Assembly: GCA_043789035.1 (NCBI GenBank)
Contig: JAYWIG010000125.1
Location: forward strand, 1-13,622
Length of the DNA stretch: 13,622 nt
Source of the DNA: JAYWIG01 sp043789035
Lineage (GTDB): Bacteria; Pseudomonadota; Gammaproteobacteria; Burkholderiales; Burkholderiaceae_E
Reading direction: 5' to 3'
In this document: one piece after another, positions 1 through 7,032 of the stretch
Position numbering within the stretch: the first letter of the stretch is position 1
Layout of the letters: every line of letters begins with the position of its first letter
The notes under the pieces: model-generated
Told to the model about the DNA's origin: nothing
Database searches by the model: none
What the model saw: only the letters and a program-made list of their open reading frames with translations
Made by a program: the position numbers and the translations under genes

Positions 1-50
1 TTGATAATGCCGCGGCGGCGCGCTGTAGGTTTAAGACTGCGTTCGGTCAT
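1..50 (-). CDS. Start of an unidentified protein, cut by the window edge
   Basis: Only the first 16 codons are visible (MTERSLKPTARRRGII), so the product cannot be recognised. The start is supported by a good ribosome binding site: read on the minus strand, GGAG lies about six bases before the ATG. The segment is basic, with three arginines in a row at residues 11-13. It is oriented like the hydrolase and Bug relic upstream and could be the last visible member of that operon, but about 115 bases and a possible terminator separate it from the Bug relic, so it may be a separate unit. Confidence 0.55.
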   Translation of the reverse strand, partial: MTERSLKPTARRRGII

Positions 51-126
51 GTAAATCTCCGTTTGTTATAAAAAGGAAAAGGGAAGCAAAGCTCAGGAAG
101 CTCGCAATGATAACGCTTTAGTTTTG

Positions 127-152
127 AAAAAAAGACTAGGGTTTGTACTAGT
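127..152 (-). terminator. Possible weak rho-independent terminator
   Basis: On the minus strand, ACTAG and CTAGT can pair as a 5-bp stem around an 8-base loop (plus-strand 135-152), followed directly by a run of T (plus-strand A run at 127-133). The stem is short and A+T-rich, so this is weak. Its position just after the Bug relic's stop fits an operon end. Confidence 0.3.
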
Positions 153-165
153 TCTTCTTCAATTC

Positions 166-402
166 TCAATCAACAGTGATTCCGCCAGCCTTGATAACAG
201 CACGCCAGCGCTCCGTATCTTCTTTCATCCACGCTGCCATGGCCTCTTGTGAATTACCTACCGTAATAGCACCAACTTCAGAGTCGTGTTTAACAATATC
301 GGGAAGCGACTCCTGCATTGTGGGAATATCGGGCATGTTTTCTAGGCGTTTAGAGCTGCCTGCAGTCGGTATGCGACGACGGTTTAATTGAATTGTTTTC
401 AT
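166..402 (-). pseudogene. Bug/TctC solute-binding protein, internally deleted relic
   Basis: The 78-residue frame holds two ends of a Bug (TctC-type) periplasmic binding protein, a family normally about 320-330 residues. The first residues, MKTIQLNRRRIPTAG, look like a twin-arginine export signal start. They run straight into SSKRLENMPDIPTMQESLP, which in the family lies near residue 230 (the 'T-S-x-x-R ... P-D-x-P-T' segment). The end, AAWMKEDTERWRAVIKAGG, is the family's C-terminus. The ligand-binding body is therefore gone, and a second short loss is likely after MQESLP. The ATG overlaps the hydrolase stop by four bases (ATGA), so the original operon coupling survives and the short product may still be translated. 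It cannot be a working binding protein. Family assignment is from recognised motifs; the deletion extent is inferred from usual length. Confidence 0.75.
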
Positions 403-1475
403 GACTTCACTTTAATAGCGCTAGCTACGCGTTGACAAAAACCATCGATCTGATCGCCTGCAATCCATCGCACAACCGCAACTAAGTCTGGATCCGGATC
501 GATCCACACGACGCTGGCACCCGCACCGATACAAAAATAACTATTCTTCGAGGCGCTAGGGAAAACACCGCGCAACCGATTCAACCAAACCAAGGTGCCA
601 TACCAAGGCGCAATCGCACAAGGGGTTTGAATGAGTACCACCCATTCTTTAGTTAACACCTGTGTATTACCTACCCGACCTTCGCTGAGCAACATTTGTC
701 CGATCAACGCTTGGTCATAACTGCTGATCGAAACACCGCCACCCCAATGCGTGCCACCCGGCACCGATTGCATTGACGTACCGTCGATATCAACCCAACT
801 ATTCTCGTAACCTTCCCAACGCCAGGTATTACTAACACCGCAAGGTTCGGCGATGTATTGCTTGAATACTTCAGGCAAGGGACGACCAAACACGTGCAAC
901 AATGCCAACGCTAGTTGGTTAATACGTACATCGTTGTACTCCCAGTAAGTACCGGGGGCACGAAGTAGCCTAGCATCGCCTTTACTACCCGTATCCTCAA
1001 TTGCGCGGGGGGGCTGATAAATCAAATGACGATATCGATCTACCTGATCAGGAATACCAAAACAATCACCTTGCCATTCGCTAGTCTGCTGCAAAAGATG
1101 CCGCCAAGTGACCTTCGAGTTATGAGCATCATCAAAGCCAATACCCGGTGCTTTCACACCTACCGGCTCATCCAAATTCGTCAGCAAACCCTTTTCAACC
1201 GCAACGCCAACCAACAACGCAAGATAGGTTTTGGCAACCGAGAACGTTAAGTCGACTCGATCAGGCTCGCCCCATTGCAGCACTTGTTTACCCGCTACCC
1301 GAATGACACCGGAAACTGGGCCTCGGGGATGCACAGGCCCCAGCAATCGATTCCACGGTGGCCTATCAAGGCTATGGATGCCCCAGTTATCGCTATTGGC
1401 CCTGTCCCACGAAGTTTCATTGGCGACTGAAAATGCTGCCGCCTCTTGCAGCTTTTCTAAATCAATCACCGTCAA
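399..1475 (-). CDS. Beta-lactamase-fold (class C type) serine hydrolase
   Basis: About 358 residues, a serine hydrolase of the beta-lactamase/DD-peptidase fold, a family that also includes esterases such as EstB. The nucleophile motif S-V-A-K gives Ser79 and Lys82. A Y-N-D motif (Tyr180, in the sequence WEYNDVRIN) stands for the usual Y-x-N, and HWGGG near residue 243 stands for the K/H-T-G triad. No signal peptide is visible, so the enzyme is probably cytoplasmic and more likely an esterase or amidase than a resistance enzyme. I chose the TTG at 1475: its TTGA overlaps the stop of the upstream Bug gene and GGAG lies about 10 bases before it. An ATG at 1514 is possible but lies inside the Bug gene. 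The frame is clean although the genes on both sides of this operon are damaged. The substrate is not shown by the sequence. Confidence 0.85.
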   Translation of the reverse strand: MTVIDLEKLQEAAAFSVANETSWDRANSDNWGIHSLDRPPWNRLLGPVHPRGPVSGVIRVAGKQVLQWGEPDRVDLTFSVAKTYLALLVGVAVEKGLLTNLDEPVGVKAPGIGFDDAHNSKVTWRHLLQQTSEWQGDCFGIPDQVDRYRHLIYQPPRAIEDTGSKGDARLLRAPGTYWEYNDVRINQLALALLHVFGRPLPEVFKQYIAEPCGVSNTWRWEGYENSWVDIDGTSMQSVPGGTHWGGGVSISSYDQALIGQMLLSEGRVGNTQVLTKEWVVLIQTPCAIAPWYGTLVWLNRLRGVFPSASKNSYFCIGAGASVVWIDPDPDLVAVVRWIAGDQIDGFCQRVASAIKVKS

Positions 1476-2464
1476 TCTACCGTCGCTCCAGATGTGGCAA
1501 CCACCTTCGCCCATTTCGCCGTTTCTGCGGCGATGACTTTACCGAAATCGTCTGGCGAGCCAGAGAGCGGTACGCCACCTAACTCGGCAAGGCGGGCACG
1601 CATTTTAGGGTCAGCCAATGCGCGATTAATTTCAGCGTTGATTTTTTCAATTGCTTCACGCGGTGCGCCTTTTGGCATGCCAATACCGAACCATGCTGTG
1701 GCTTCATAACCAGGTACTGAATCAGCGACGGTTGGAACTGTAGGGATTGAAGGCTCGCGCGCAGCAGAGGTGACGGCAAGCGCCCGAATTGCACCACTCT
1801 TAATATGCCCCGCAGACGACGGTAAGTTATCGAAGAACACTTGTACTTGACCACCAATCAAATCGGTAAGAACTGGCCCTGCACCTTTGTACGGCACATG
1901 CTGCATAGCGCAACCTGTCATCGCTTTAAACAACTCACCGGACAAATGCGTTGATGTGCCGCTACCGGATGACGCCATGTTGACATTAGTCAGGTTGGCT
2001 TTGCAATAAGCAATAAATTCGGGCACGGTTTTCACCGGCAAGCTGTTAGTGACCACCATCACGTTTGGTGTGCGAACAATGCCTGCAACCGGCGCAATAT
2101 CGCGCATAAAGTTGTACGACAGCTTTTTATACAGCGACGCATTAATACCGTTAGCAGGGTTCACGAGCAACATCGTATAACCATCGGGCGCAGCATTCAC
2201 TACGGCTTCGGTACCGATATTGTTGCCCGCGCCCGGTTTATTTTCGACAATAAACTGTTGCCCCATCTTCTCGGTAAGCCACTGCGCGACGATTCGCGCT
2301 AACACATCCGTGGTGCCACCCGGCGGGTAGGGAACAATCCATTTCACGGGGCGCGCGGGATAATTAGATGTCTGCGCTGAAGCAAGCATTGGTGAGGTGG
2401 CTGCACCAACAAACGCAGCTATTGAAATCGAACGAATAATGCCCAAACGAGTAATAAGTTTCAT
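1472..2464 (-). CDS. Bug/TctC-family periplasmic solute-binding protein
   Basis: 330 residues, full length for the family. A signal peptide spans about residues 1-30, ending ASA before QTSNYPARP. Family landmarks follow in order: VPYPPGGTTDVLAR (44-57), VENKPGAGNNIGTE (73-86), PDGYTMLL (93-100), HVPYKGAGP near the middle, and a C-terminal AAETAKWAKVV helix. Bug proteins bind carboxylic acids and related small molecules in the periplasm. Some work with TctAB transporters, but no TctA or TctB gene is in this window. The start has a strong ribosome binding site (AGGAG, then ACAACTA, then ATG). It lies 39 bases after the broken dioxygenase beta gene and overlaps the hydrolase start, so it belongs to the same operon. 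It may have supplied an aromatic or carboxylic substrate to those enzymes; the ligand is unknown. Confidence 0.92.
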   Translation of the reverse strand: MKLITRLGIIRSISIAAFVGAATSPMLASAQTSNYPARPVKWIVPYPPGGTTDVLARIVAQWLTEKMGQQFIVENKPGAGNNIGTEAVVNAAPDGYTMLLVNPANGINASLYKKLSYNFMRDIAPVAGIVRTPNVMVVTNSLPVKTVPEFIAYCKANLTNVNMASSGSGTSTHLSGELFKAMTGCAMQHVPYKGAGPVLTDLIGGQVQVFFDNLPSSAGHIKSGAIRALAVTSAAREPSIPTVPTVADSVPGYEATAWFGIGMPKGAPREAIEKINAEINRALADPKMRARLAELGGVPLSGSPDDFGKVIAAETAKWAKVVATSGATVD

Positions 2465-2503
2465 TAGTTGTCTCCTGAATGAATGTTTTTATAGGGTACG
2501 CTC

Positions 2504-2988
2504 TTACAAAGGAATGACAAGCAGTGTTTCTACCGCTCGCGAATCGAATAAGTATTTCCTACTTTTGAACCGAACGCCGTCGGACGTGATTGAAATGACA
2601 TCTTGGCATTGGCCAGTTGAGAAAATCATCATCGTGCCATCAAGCTCAATGGTGCGAACAACTAAGAAGTTTGATCTCACTAGTAGGTCGCCATTTTCTT
2701 CAGCAATAATCTGTACGCCCGACACCATATGGCGGCGTGTTGTGGCTCATAAATGTTCGCAATGCGCATCGACTTAATTCGATCACGTAACTGTGCCGCG
2801 CTATGACAATCAATAATTGCAAGTGGCAATTGCCTGTCATGATTAAAGCGCGACATCACAGTGTAGCGGCCATCGGCAATTAACAAATCGCAAATTGCTT
2901 CTACGCGGTTTTCATCAATCGCTCTGGCCCATTCGAAAATTAAGTTCTCAACGGCGCGAAAGTATTGTTCAGCCTGTAGCGCCATCAC
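2504..2988 (-). pseudogene. Ring-hydroxylating dioxygenase beta subunit, frameshifted
   Basis: The small subunit (NTF2/SnoaL-like fold) of an aromatic-ring-hydroxylating dioxygenase, which helps hold the catalytic alpha subunits together. The first frame runs from ATG at 2988 and reads EQYFRAVENLIFEWARAIDE and later RIANIYEPQ. Homology then continues in another frame as RRHMVSGVQIIAEENGDLLV to a TAA at 2504. Family members read approximately R-I-A-N-x-Y-E-x-H-x-x-R-H-x-V-S-G across this point, so one indel near 2745 splits the gene. The two frames together give about 160 residues, the normal length. The ATG overlaps the alpha subunit stop by four bases (ATGA), the usual coupling of such subunits. 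A sequencing indel could mimic this lesion, but the alpha gene beside it has several independent defects. Confidence 0.85.
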
Positions 2989-4117
2989 AGACCCATATCC
3001 AAGCGGTAGTTATGCCAGAAATTGGGTAGCGCGCGCTCCGATAATTTACTGGCGCCGCCGCTGTCTAATTCTTTACCGCCCATCTCAATAAACGACGCAC
3101 CCTCTTGGCCATCGGCCATGGCACGCTGCATCATTTCACACACGGCAGCATCTTCAACAGAAATCATGCCGGCCGACCCTGCCAAATTGGTTTGAAGCAA
3201 ACGTGTACGGGTGGTTGCTTCGTCGTCATCGGCAAAACCAAAATAAGTCCACACCAAATAGCATTGGTTAGGGCCTTTAGGCAAGAGCTAGCGGGTGGCC
3301 AAGCTATTGGCGATTTGATGCAATACCAAGGATGGATAAGTTGTAAGAATTTGAACGCTCACACCATCACCAAACTCGTCGCGCCATTTCAAAATGCTGG
3401 GGTCCTCCAGTTTTAGATCGTCATTTTGCGAACGCAAGGCCGCGCCTGCATCTTGATTCGGAGCGGTAGTTTTCTCAGTGCCCGCCTTGGTATAAAAGTA
3501 TACATGCCGCCCAGCCGTATCGAGCACCATGCCTGATTCTTGCGATTTGCTACGTCACCCAACCATTCATCTAACGGCTCAACATCTAGAGAAAAACTCG
3601 CAAACACAACGCCACAGATACTATCAACGCGCAGCTTCTGTAAACCATGCTCGGCCATATCAAAGTCTTTTGGTAAGCCGCCTTCGCCTCGAATGCCTTT
3701 ACTAAAGGCTTCATGAGTACGGTCGCCCTTTAAGTTGTAGTTCTAGGAGTGATACACGCAGTTGAGCTTTTGGGTTTTTCCAAACGCCTCGCGGCACACC
3801 ATGTTGCCGCGATGAGAACAGCGATTCACCACAGCATTTAGCGAACCATCTTCGGCCCGTGTGAGCAGTACAGAAGTTTCACCGATGTAAGTTGTTTTGA
3901 AAGAGCCAGGTTCTAGCACTTCGGCTTCAAGACCAAGATAGTTCTAGGTTTTGCTACGAAAAATTTTGGCTTCTTCTTGGGCGTATACATTACTGTCGCT
4001 GTGCACCCAATAAGGCGCTCTTGTGAAACCTTCTTTTGGCCACGGTCGTAGTTTCGAACTCACGGCACGCGGGTGATGAACTAGCGGTTGTTCAGCGACA
4101 GAATCTTGTGGGCACAT
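2985..4117 (-). pseudogene. Rieske ring-hydroxylating dioxygenase alpha subunit, multiply disrupted
   Basis: The large catalytic subunit of an aromatic-ring hydroxylase, most like the salicylate 5-hydroxylase/anthranilate dioxygenase group by recalled motifs such as YPSLVLHQIANSLATR and LVWTYFGFADDDE. From ATG 4117, the Rieske [2Fe-2S] ligands are visible: NRCSHRG (C-x-H) near 3820-3806, then CVYHS (C-x-x-H) near 3760-3746. Lesions: TAG at 3944-3946 in SKT*NYLGLEAE, where Trp is usual; TAG at 3743-3745 in CVYHS*NYNL, replacing the Trp of the Rieske motif; TAG at 3288-3290 in ATR*LLPKGP, probably a former Gln. Near 3540-3560 the frame shifts and about 70 residues are missing compared with the family, including the D-x-x-H-x-x-x-H segment that holds the mononuclear iron. 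The gene therefore cannot make an active enzyme. The start codon is uncertain: there is no clear ribosome binding site, and homology is clear only from about RPWPKEGFTR onward. Confidence 0.88.
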
Positions 4118-4262
4118 AGTTTTAGGCGTTCAAAGTCAGTTCGAATAGATGCGACTGCTTTTTCTTCAGCCTCTTTTAGCCGGTGTCGCTTTGTCTCAGC
4201 CTGTGGATATGAACTTGTTCCGCTTACCCACAGGCATACCGTCGAATCGATGCCTCACCCCG
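4082..4262 (-). other. Open frame without start codon, possible gene remnant
   Basis: On the minus strand a frame stays open for about 57 codons, from just after a TGA to a TAG at 4082. It overlaps the first codons of the alpha-subunit remnant in another frame. Its second half looks protein-like: a charged, amphipathic helical stretch including RLKEAEEKAVASIRTDFERL. There is no ATG, and I do not recognise it. It may be the tail of a lost gene upstream of the dioxygenase, or chance. Confidence 0.25.
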
Positions 4263-4342
4263 CTCATCCGACGACATAGTTTCTTACAAAAGGCCATCCC
4301 GAATAAGCCTACACTCGCGTAACTTCAACGAATTTGACCGAC
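4118..4342. other. Divergent intergenic region
   Basis: Separates the minus-strand dioxygenase operon from the plus-strand diguanylate cyclase gene, so promoters for both are expected here. I see no convincing -35/-10 pair by eye and no ribosome binding site before the cyclase start. It holds an inverted repeat at 4199-4235 and part of the startless frame at 4082-4262. Confidence 0.5.
4199..4235. promoter_or_regulatory. Inverted repeat with two DnaA-box-like 9-mers
   Basis: GCCTGTGG at 4199-4206 and CCACAGGC at 4228-4235 are perfect 8-bp inverted arms 21 bases apart. The arms overlap TGTGGATAT (4202-4210, complement ATATCCACA) and TTACCCACA (4224-4232), each one base from the DnaA box TTATCCACA. 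It could be an operator for either flanking gene, a DnaA-binding site, or chance. Confidence 0.35.
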
Positions 4343-6151
4343 ATGTTTTCTCCGAAAAAACCTCGCCTTTCTTTGGCGCAAGTTCTCATCGTGCCCTACG
4401 TGGTGCTGGTGATAATGCTCGCCATCACTATCGTTGGTCTATCGTACAGAGAGGGGTTACGAACAATCGACTCAATGGCCTCTTCGCTAGCGATTGAAAC
4501 CGCTAAACGTATTGACCTGACGGTCGAGCGTCATATCATTGGATCTGCTGCGGTATTAGAGGCCTCGTTCCCAGATGGGATGTCAGTCGGCAGCGACATC
4601 AGCCCAGAAATCGATACGCTCAGAAGTCGATTCTGGATTGCTACTTCACTACACACTGATCCAAACAACTATGTTTATTTTGGTAACAAGCGCGGCCAGG
4701 TATTAGGACTTTACCGGCGGGCAGGTGATGAAGCCGAGTTGCGCATAAAGTTGAAGGCTGAAGATAACCGCGAATTCCATCGCTTTAACGGCATTAACGG
4801 TAAGCCAGTTTTCGTTTCGCGCGAAACAAAGCTATTCGATCCGCGCAAGCGGCCTTGGTATCAAGCGGCTGAAACTCAGACTGAACAAACTTGGACATCG
4901 GTGTACATTGACTTTAGCAGCGGCGATTTAGTTGCCACTCGCGCTAGGCGAGTATTAGGGGCAGACCAGCAGTTTGAAGGTGTCGTTGCCACAGACGTAT
5001 CGCTGAAGAAACTCAACACTTTTATCTCTAACCTAAAGGTGTCTCCAAACGGAATTGCAGTTGTTTTGGAGCCCAATGGCGATTTAATTGCCTCATCGAT
5101 CAGCCCAAATGTCATACAGTTACCCGACGGCACGAGAAGACGTCTCAACGCGAAGGCAAGCGACAACGCTCAGGTGGCTGCGCTTTATGACCATATTCAA
5201 AAGCAATTGCCAGTCGTAGACAGTAAGTCAGCGCCACAAACCGTGGTTTACGAAGGTGCAAATGGCGAAAAGCTTTATGCTTCCATTAACCGCCTAATGG
5301 ACAAATCAGGGCTTTCTTGGGTATCTGCAGTTGTTATCCCTCAAAGCGATTTCATGGCGGGCAACACGAAAAATTTAGTCAGTACAGCCTTGCTCACTGC
5401 TTTCGCGGCGCTGATCACCATTTTGTTGGGCTTAGGTATTTTGCGCTGGGTTACTAGAGACCTAAACCGCTTAACTGAACACGCCAAAAAAATCGGTCAA
5501 GGCCAACTCGATACACCTTTAATACTGGATCGCGATGATGAAATCGGCACGCTGGCAAAGAGTTTTTCAATAATGCAAACCCGACTCTTGACCGATAAGC
5601 TTACGGGCCTTGCGAATCGAGAGGCACTGATTTTACGAACCCAACAGCGCTGCGGCCGAGGGCTAGAAAGCCATAGCATTCATCAGAGAGACGATCATTT
5701 CGCGTTGCTGTTTATCGATCTTAACCAGTTTAAGGTGATCAATGACGTTCTCGGTCATCAAGTCGGCGACGAAGCCTTGATCGAAGTTGGGCAGCGCCTA
5801 CTCAAGCAATCGACTGATCAAGACTTAGTAGCCAGATTGTCTGGCGACGAGTTTGTCATACTGATCGACGAGGTGAATGGCAACATTCCTTTAGAAAGCC
5901 TTCGACTTGAGCTACAAATTTCCTTAAACCGTCCTCTGCAGTGCCTTAAAGAAAGCGCTCTAGAAGACCAGAGCTTCGGTGGTTCGATTGGTCACGCGAT
6001 CTTTCCGCAAGACGGCTTAAACGCATCAGCCCTTCTAAAGAGAGCCGATAGACGCATGTACAAGCAGAAGTTCTCTAGGCGAAGTGCGGATCGAGCAGAC
6101 ATCAAAGGCAATGCCACGGTCGAAGTGGAGCAACGCTCCAACATCAGCTAA
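4343..6151 (+). CDS. Membrane diguanylate cyclase with dCache sensor, HAMP and GGDEF domains
   Basis: About 602 residues from ATG 4343; an in-frame TTG at 4334 would add three. Numbering below is from the TTG. Membrane helix 1 is about 16-40 (VLIVPYVVLVIMLAITIV). A periplasmic double-Cache sensor follows (about 45-340) with the typical DPRKRPWYQAA stretch (169-179). Membrane helix 2 is about 346-370, a HAMP linker about 371-418 (ending GTLAKSFSIMQTRL), and the GGDEF domain about 419-580 begins LTDKLTGLANREALI. The signature reads RLSGDEF (SGDEF at 503-507), an accepted active variant, so synthesis of c-di-GMP from two GTP is likely. The usual RxxD inhibitory site is absent: the equivalent positions read TDQD. 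FIDLNQFKVINDVLGHQVGD keeps the family's Mg/GTP residues. No EAL domain. The stop overlaps the LysR remnant's stop tail to tail. The ligand sensed is unknown. Confidence 0.93.
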   Translation: MFSPKKPRLSLAQVLIVPYVVLVIMLAITIVGLSYREGLRTIDSMASSLAIETAKRIDLTVERHIIGSAAVLEASFPDGMSVGSDISPEIDTLRSRFWIATSLHTDPNNYVYFGNKRGQVLGLYRRAGDEAELRIKLKAEDNREFHRFNGINGKPVFVSRETKLFDPRKRPWYQAAETQTEQTWTSVYIDFSSGDLVATRARRVLGADQQFEGVVATDVSLKKLNTFISNLKVSPNGIAVVLEPNGDLIASSISPNVIQLPDGTRRRLNAKASDNAQVAALYDHIQKQLPVVDSKSAPQTVVYEGANGEKLYASINRLMDKSGLSWVSAVVIPQSDFMAGNTKNLVSTALLTAFAALITILLGLGILRWVTRDLNRLTEHAKKIGQGQLDTPLILDRDDEIGTLAKSFSIMQTRLLTDKLTGLANREALILRTQQRCGRGLESHSIHQRDDHFALLFIDLNQFKVINDVLGHQVGDEALIEVGQRLLKQSTDQDLVARLSGDEFVILIDEVNGNIPLESLRLELQISLNRPLQCLKESALEDQSFGGSIGHAIFPQDGLNASALLKRADRRMYKQKFSRRSADRADIKGNATVEVEQRSNIS

Positions 6152-7023
6152 TTATTTTGAGGCGCTGAAAAGCTGAACATGCCTTCTAAGGCGAGCCGCA
6201 TAAACTCCGCCTCTACTAATTGCTTTAACGCGGGCAGGGAGGCATTTTCGACAGGCCCCGGCCGAGTAGCAAGCACTAGAAGTCGATTCAGTTGAACGCC
6301 TGAGACTTCTGAGATCACCACACTGCTACTTGATTGCGTTTGTTTGAACACTGACACGGGCATGATCGTCGCCCATTGCCCACGATGAACGAGTTCTCGG
6401 ATGGAATCGACAGAGTCAATTTCAGCATGAATGGACAGCTTTTTACCCAGAGGCAGGAGCTGGCGCTCGACAATACTGCGATGAATGCTGGTCATCAATA
6501 CGGGAATGCGTGCAAGCTGGTTCAGAGAAACGATGGGCCCAATTTTCAGTGAGTGATGTGATACCAAAGCAAAGGGCTCTCCAAGCAAAGGATGCGATGA
6601 CAAAGATTGTCTCGCTTCAGGGTTGGTAACAATTGCCATATCAATCAGACCGCGATCTAGCCAATCGAGTAACACGGGCCTGAATGCCTCACGAACCCTT
6701 AACTGCACACTCGCTACAGATTTCTGGCAGCTCTCGAAAAGCCCCGGCAAAAGAACGCGTGCTAAAGTTGGGGAAGCGCCCAAGACGACGGGGTTTGAAG
6801 TGTCAGATTGCCCTTGGGCCAGCTGTTGCTTCACCCTTGCAAACTCTTGCAGTATTTTTTGTGCCGATTCATACAGAACAACGCCTGCTTGAGTAAGACG
6901 CACTCCGCGCGGCAAGCGTTGCAGCAATTCAACACCTATCGCGGTCAACGCATTGCTGTATCGCGATGCAATCGTAAAAGTACAAACTAAGTTTCCACAG
7001 TACTTTAGCGACTTGCCTAGGTT
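6148..7023 (-). pseudogene. LysR-type transcriptional regulator with damaged DNA-binding domain
   Basis: The C-terminal effector-binding domain is well preserved: linker LLQRLPRGVRLTQAG, then VVLGASPTLARVLLPGLFE and on to the TAG at 6148. The N-terminal winged helix-turn-helix is abnormal. The trace SLKYCGNLVCTFTIASRYSN...ALTAIGVELLQRL follows the family pattern but is about a dozen residues too short between F-T-x-A-S and L-L-Q-R-L, exactly where the recognition helix should be. The remnant therefore probably cannot bind DNA normally. Homology starts near 7023; the open frame reaches an ATG at 7062 but that would lie inside the divergent dehydrogenase gene. Its place, divergent from the catabolic operon at 7033-11214, is classic for a LysR activator of that operon. 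The deletion could also be read as several small in-frame losses. Confidence 0.75.
6977..7006. repeat. Nested inverted repeat at the LysR/dehydrogenase boundary
   Basis: AAAGTAC (6977-6983) and GTACTTT (7000-7006) are perfect 7-bp inverted arms; between them AAACT-A-AGTTT (6984-6994) is a second perfect inverted repeat. The site is 27 bases before the dehydrogenase start and within the damaged N-terminal part of the LysR gene. It may be an operator, but it also lies in former coding sequence, so chance is possible. Confidence 0.35.
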
Positions 7024-7032
7024 GTAAACACA

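Noticed and set aside
399..1514. Serine hydrolase as an antibiotic-resistance beta-lactamase
   Set aside because: No signal peptide, Y-N-D and HWGGG variants of the motifs, and an operon context of catabolism point to an esterase-like hydrolase.
1026..1536. Plus-strand frames inside the serine hydrolase gene
   Set aside because: They are antisense shadows of a clean coding frame with recognised motifs.
3288..3946. TAG read as a sense codon (pyrrolysine or recoding) in the dioxygenase
   Set aside because: The same gene also has a frameshift and a deletion of the iron site, and the LysR remnant and the 9308-10281 Bug remnant end at TAG, so ordinary decay explains it better.
4088..4279. Plus-strand 63-codon frame before the diguanylate cyclase
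   Set aside because: No ribosome binding site or recognisable product; it is opposite the more protein-like minus-strand frame.
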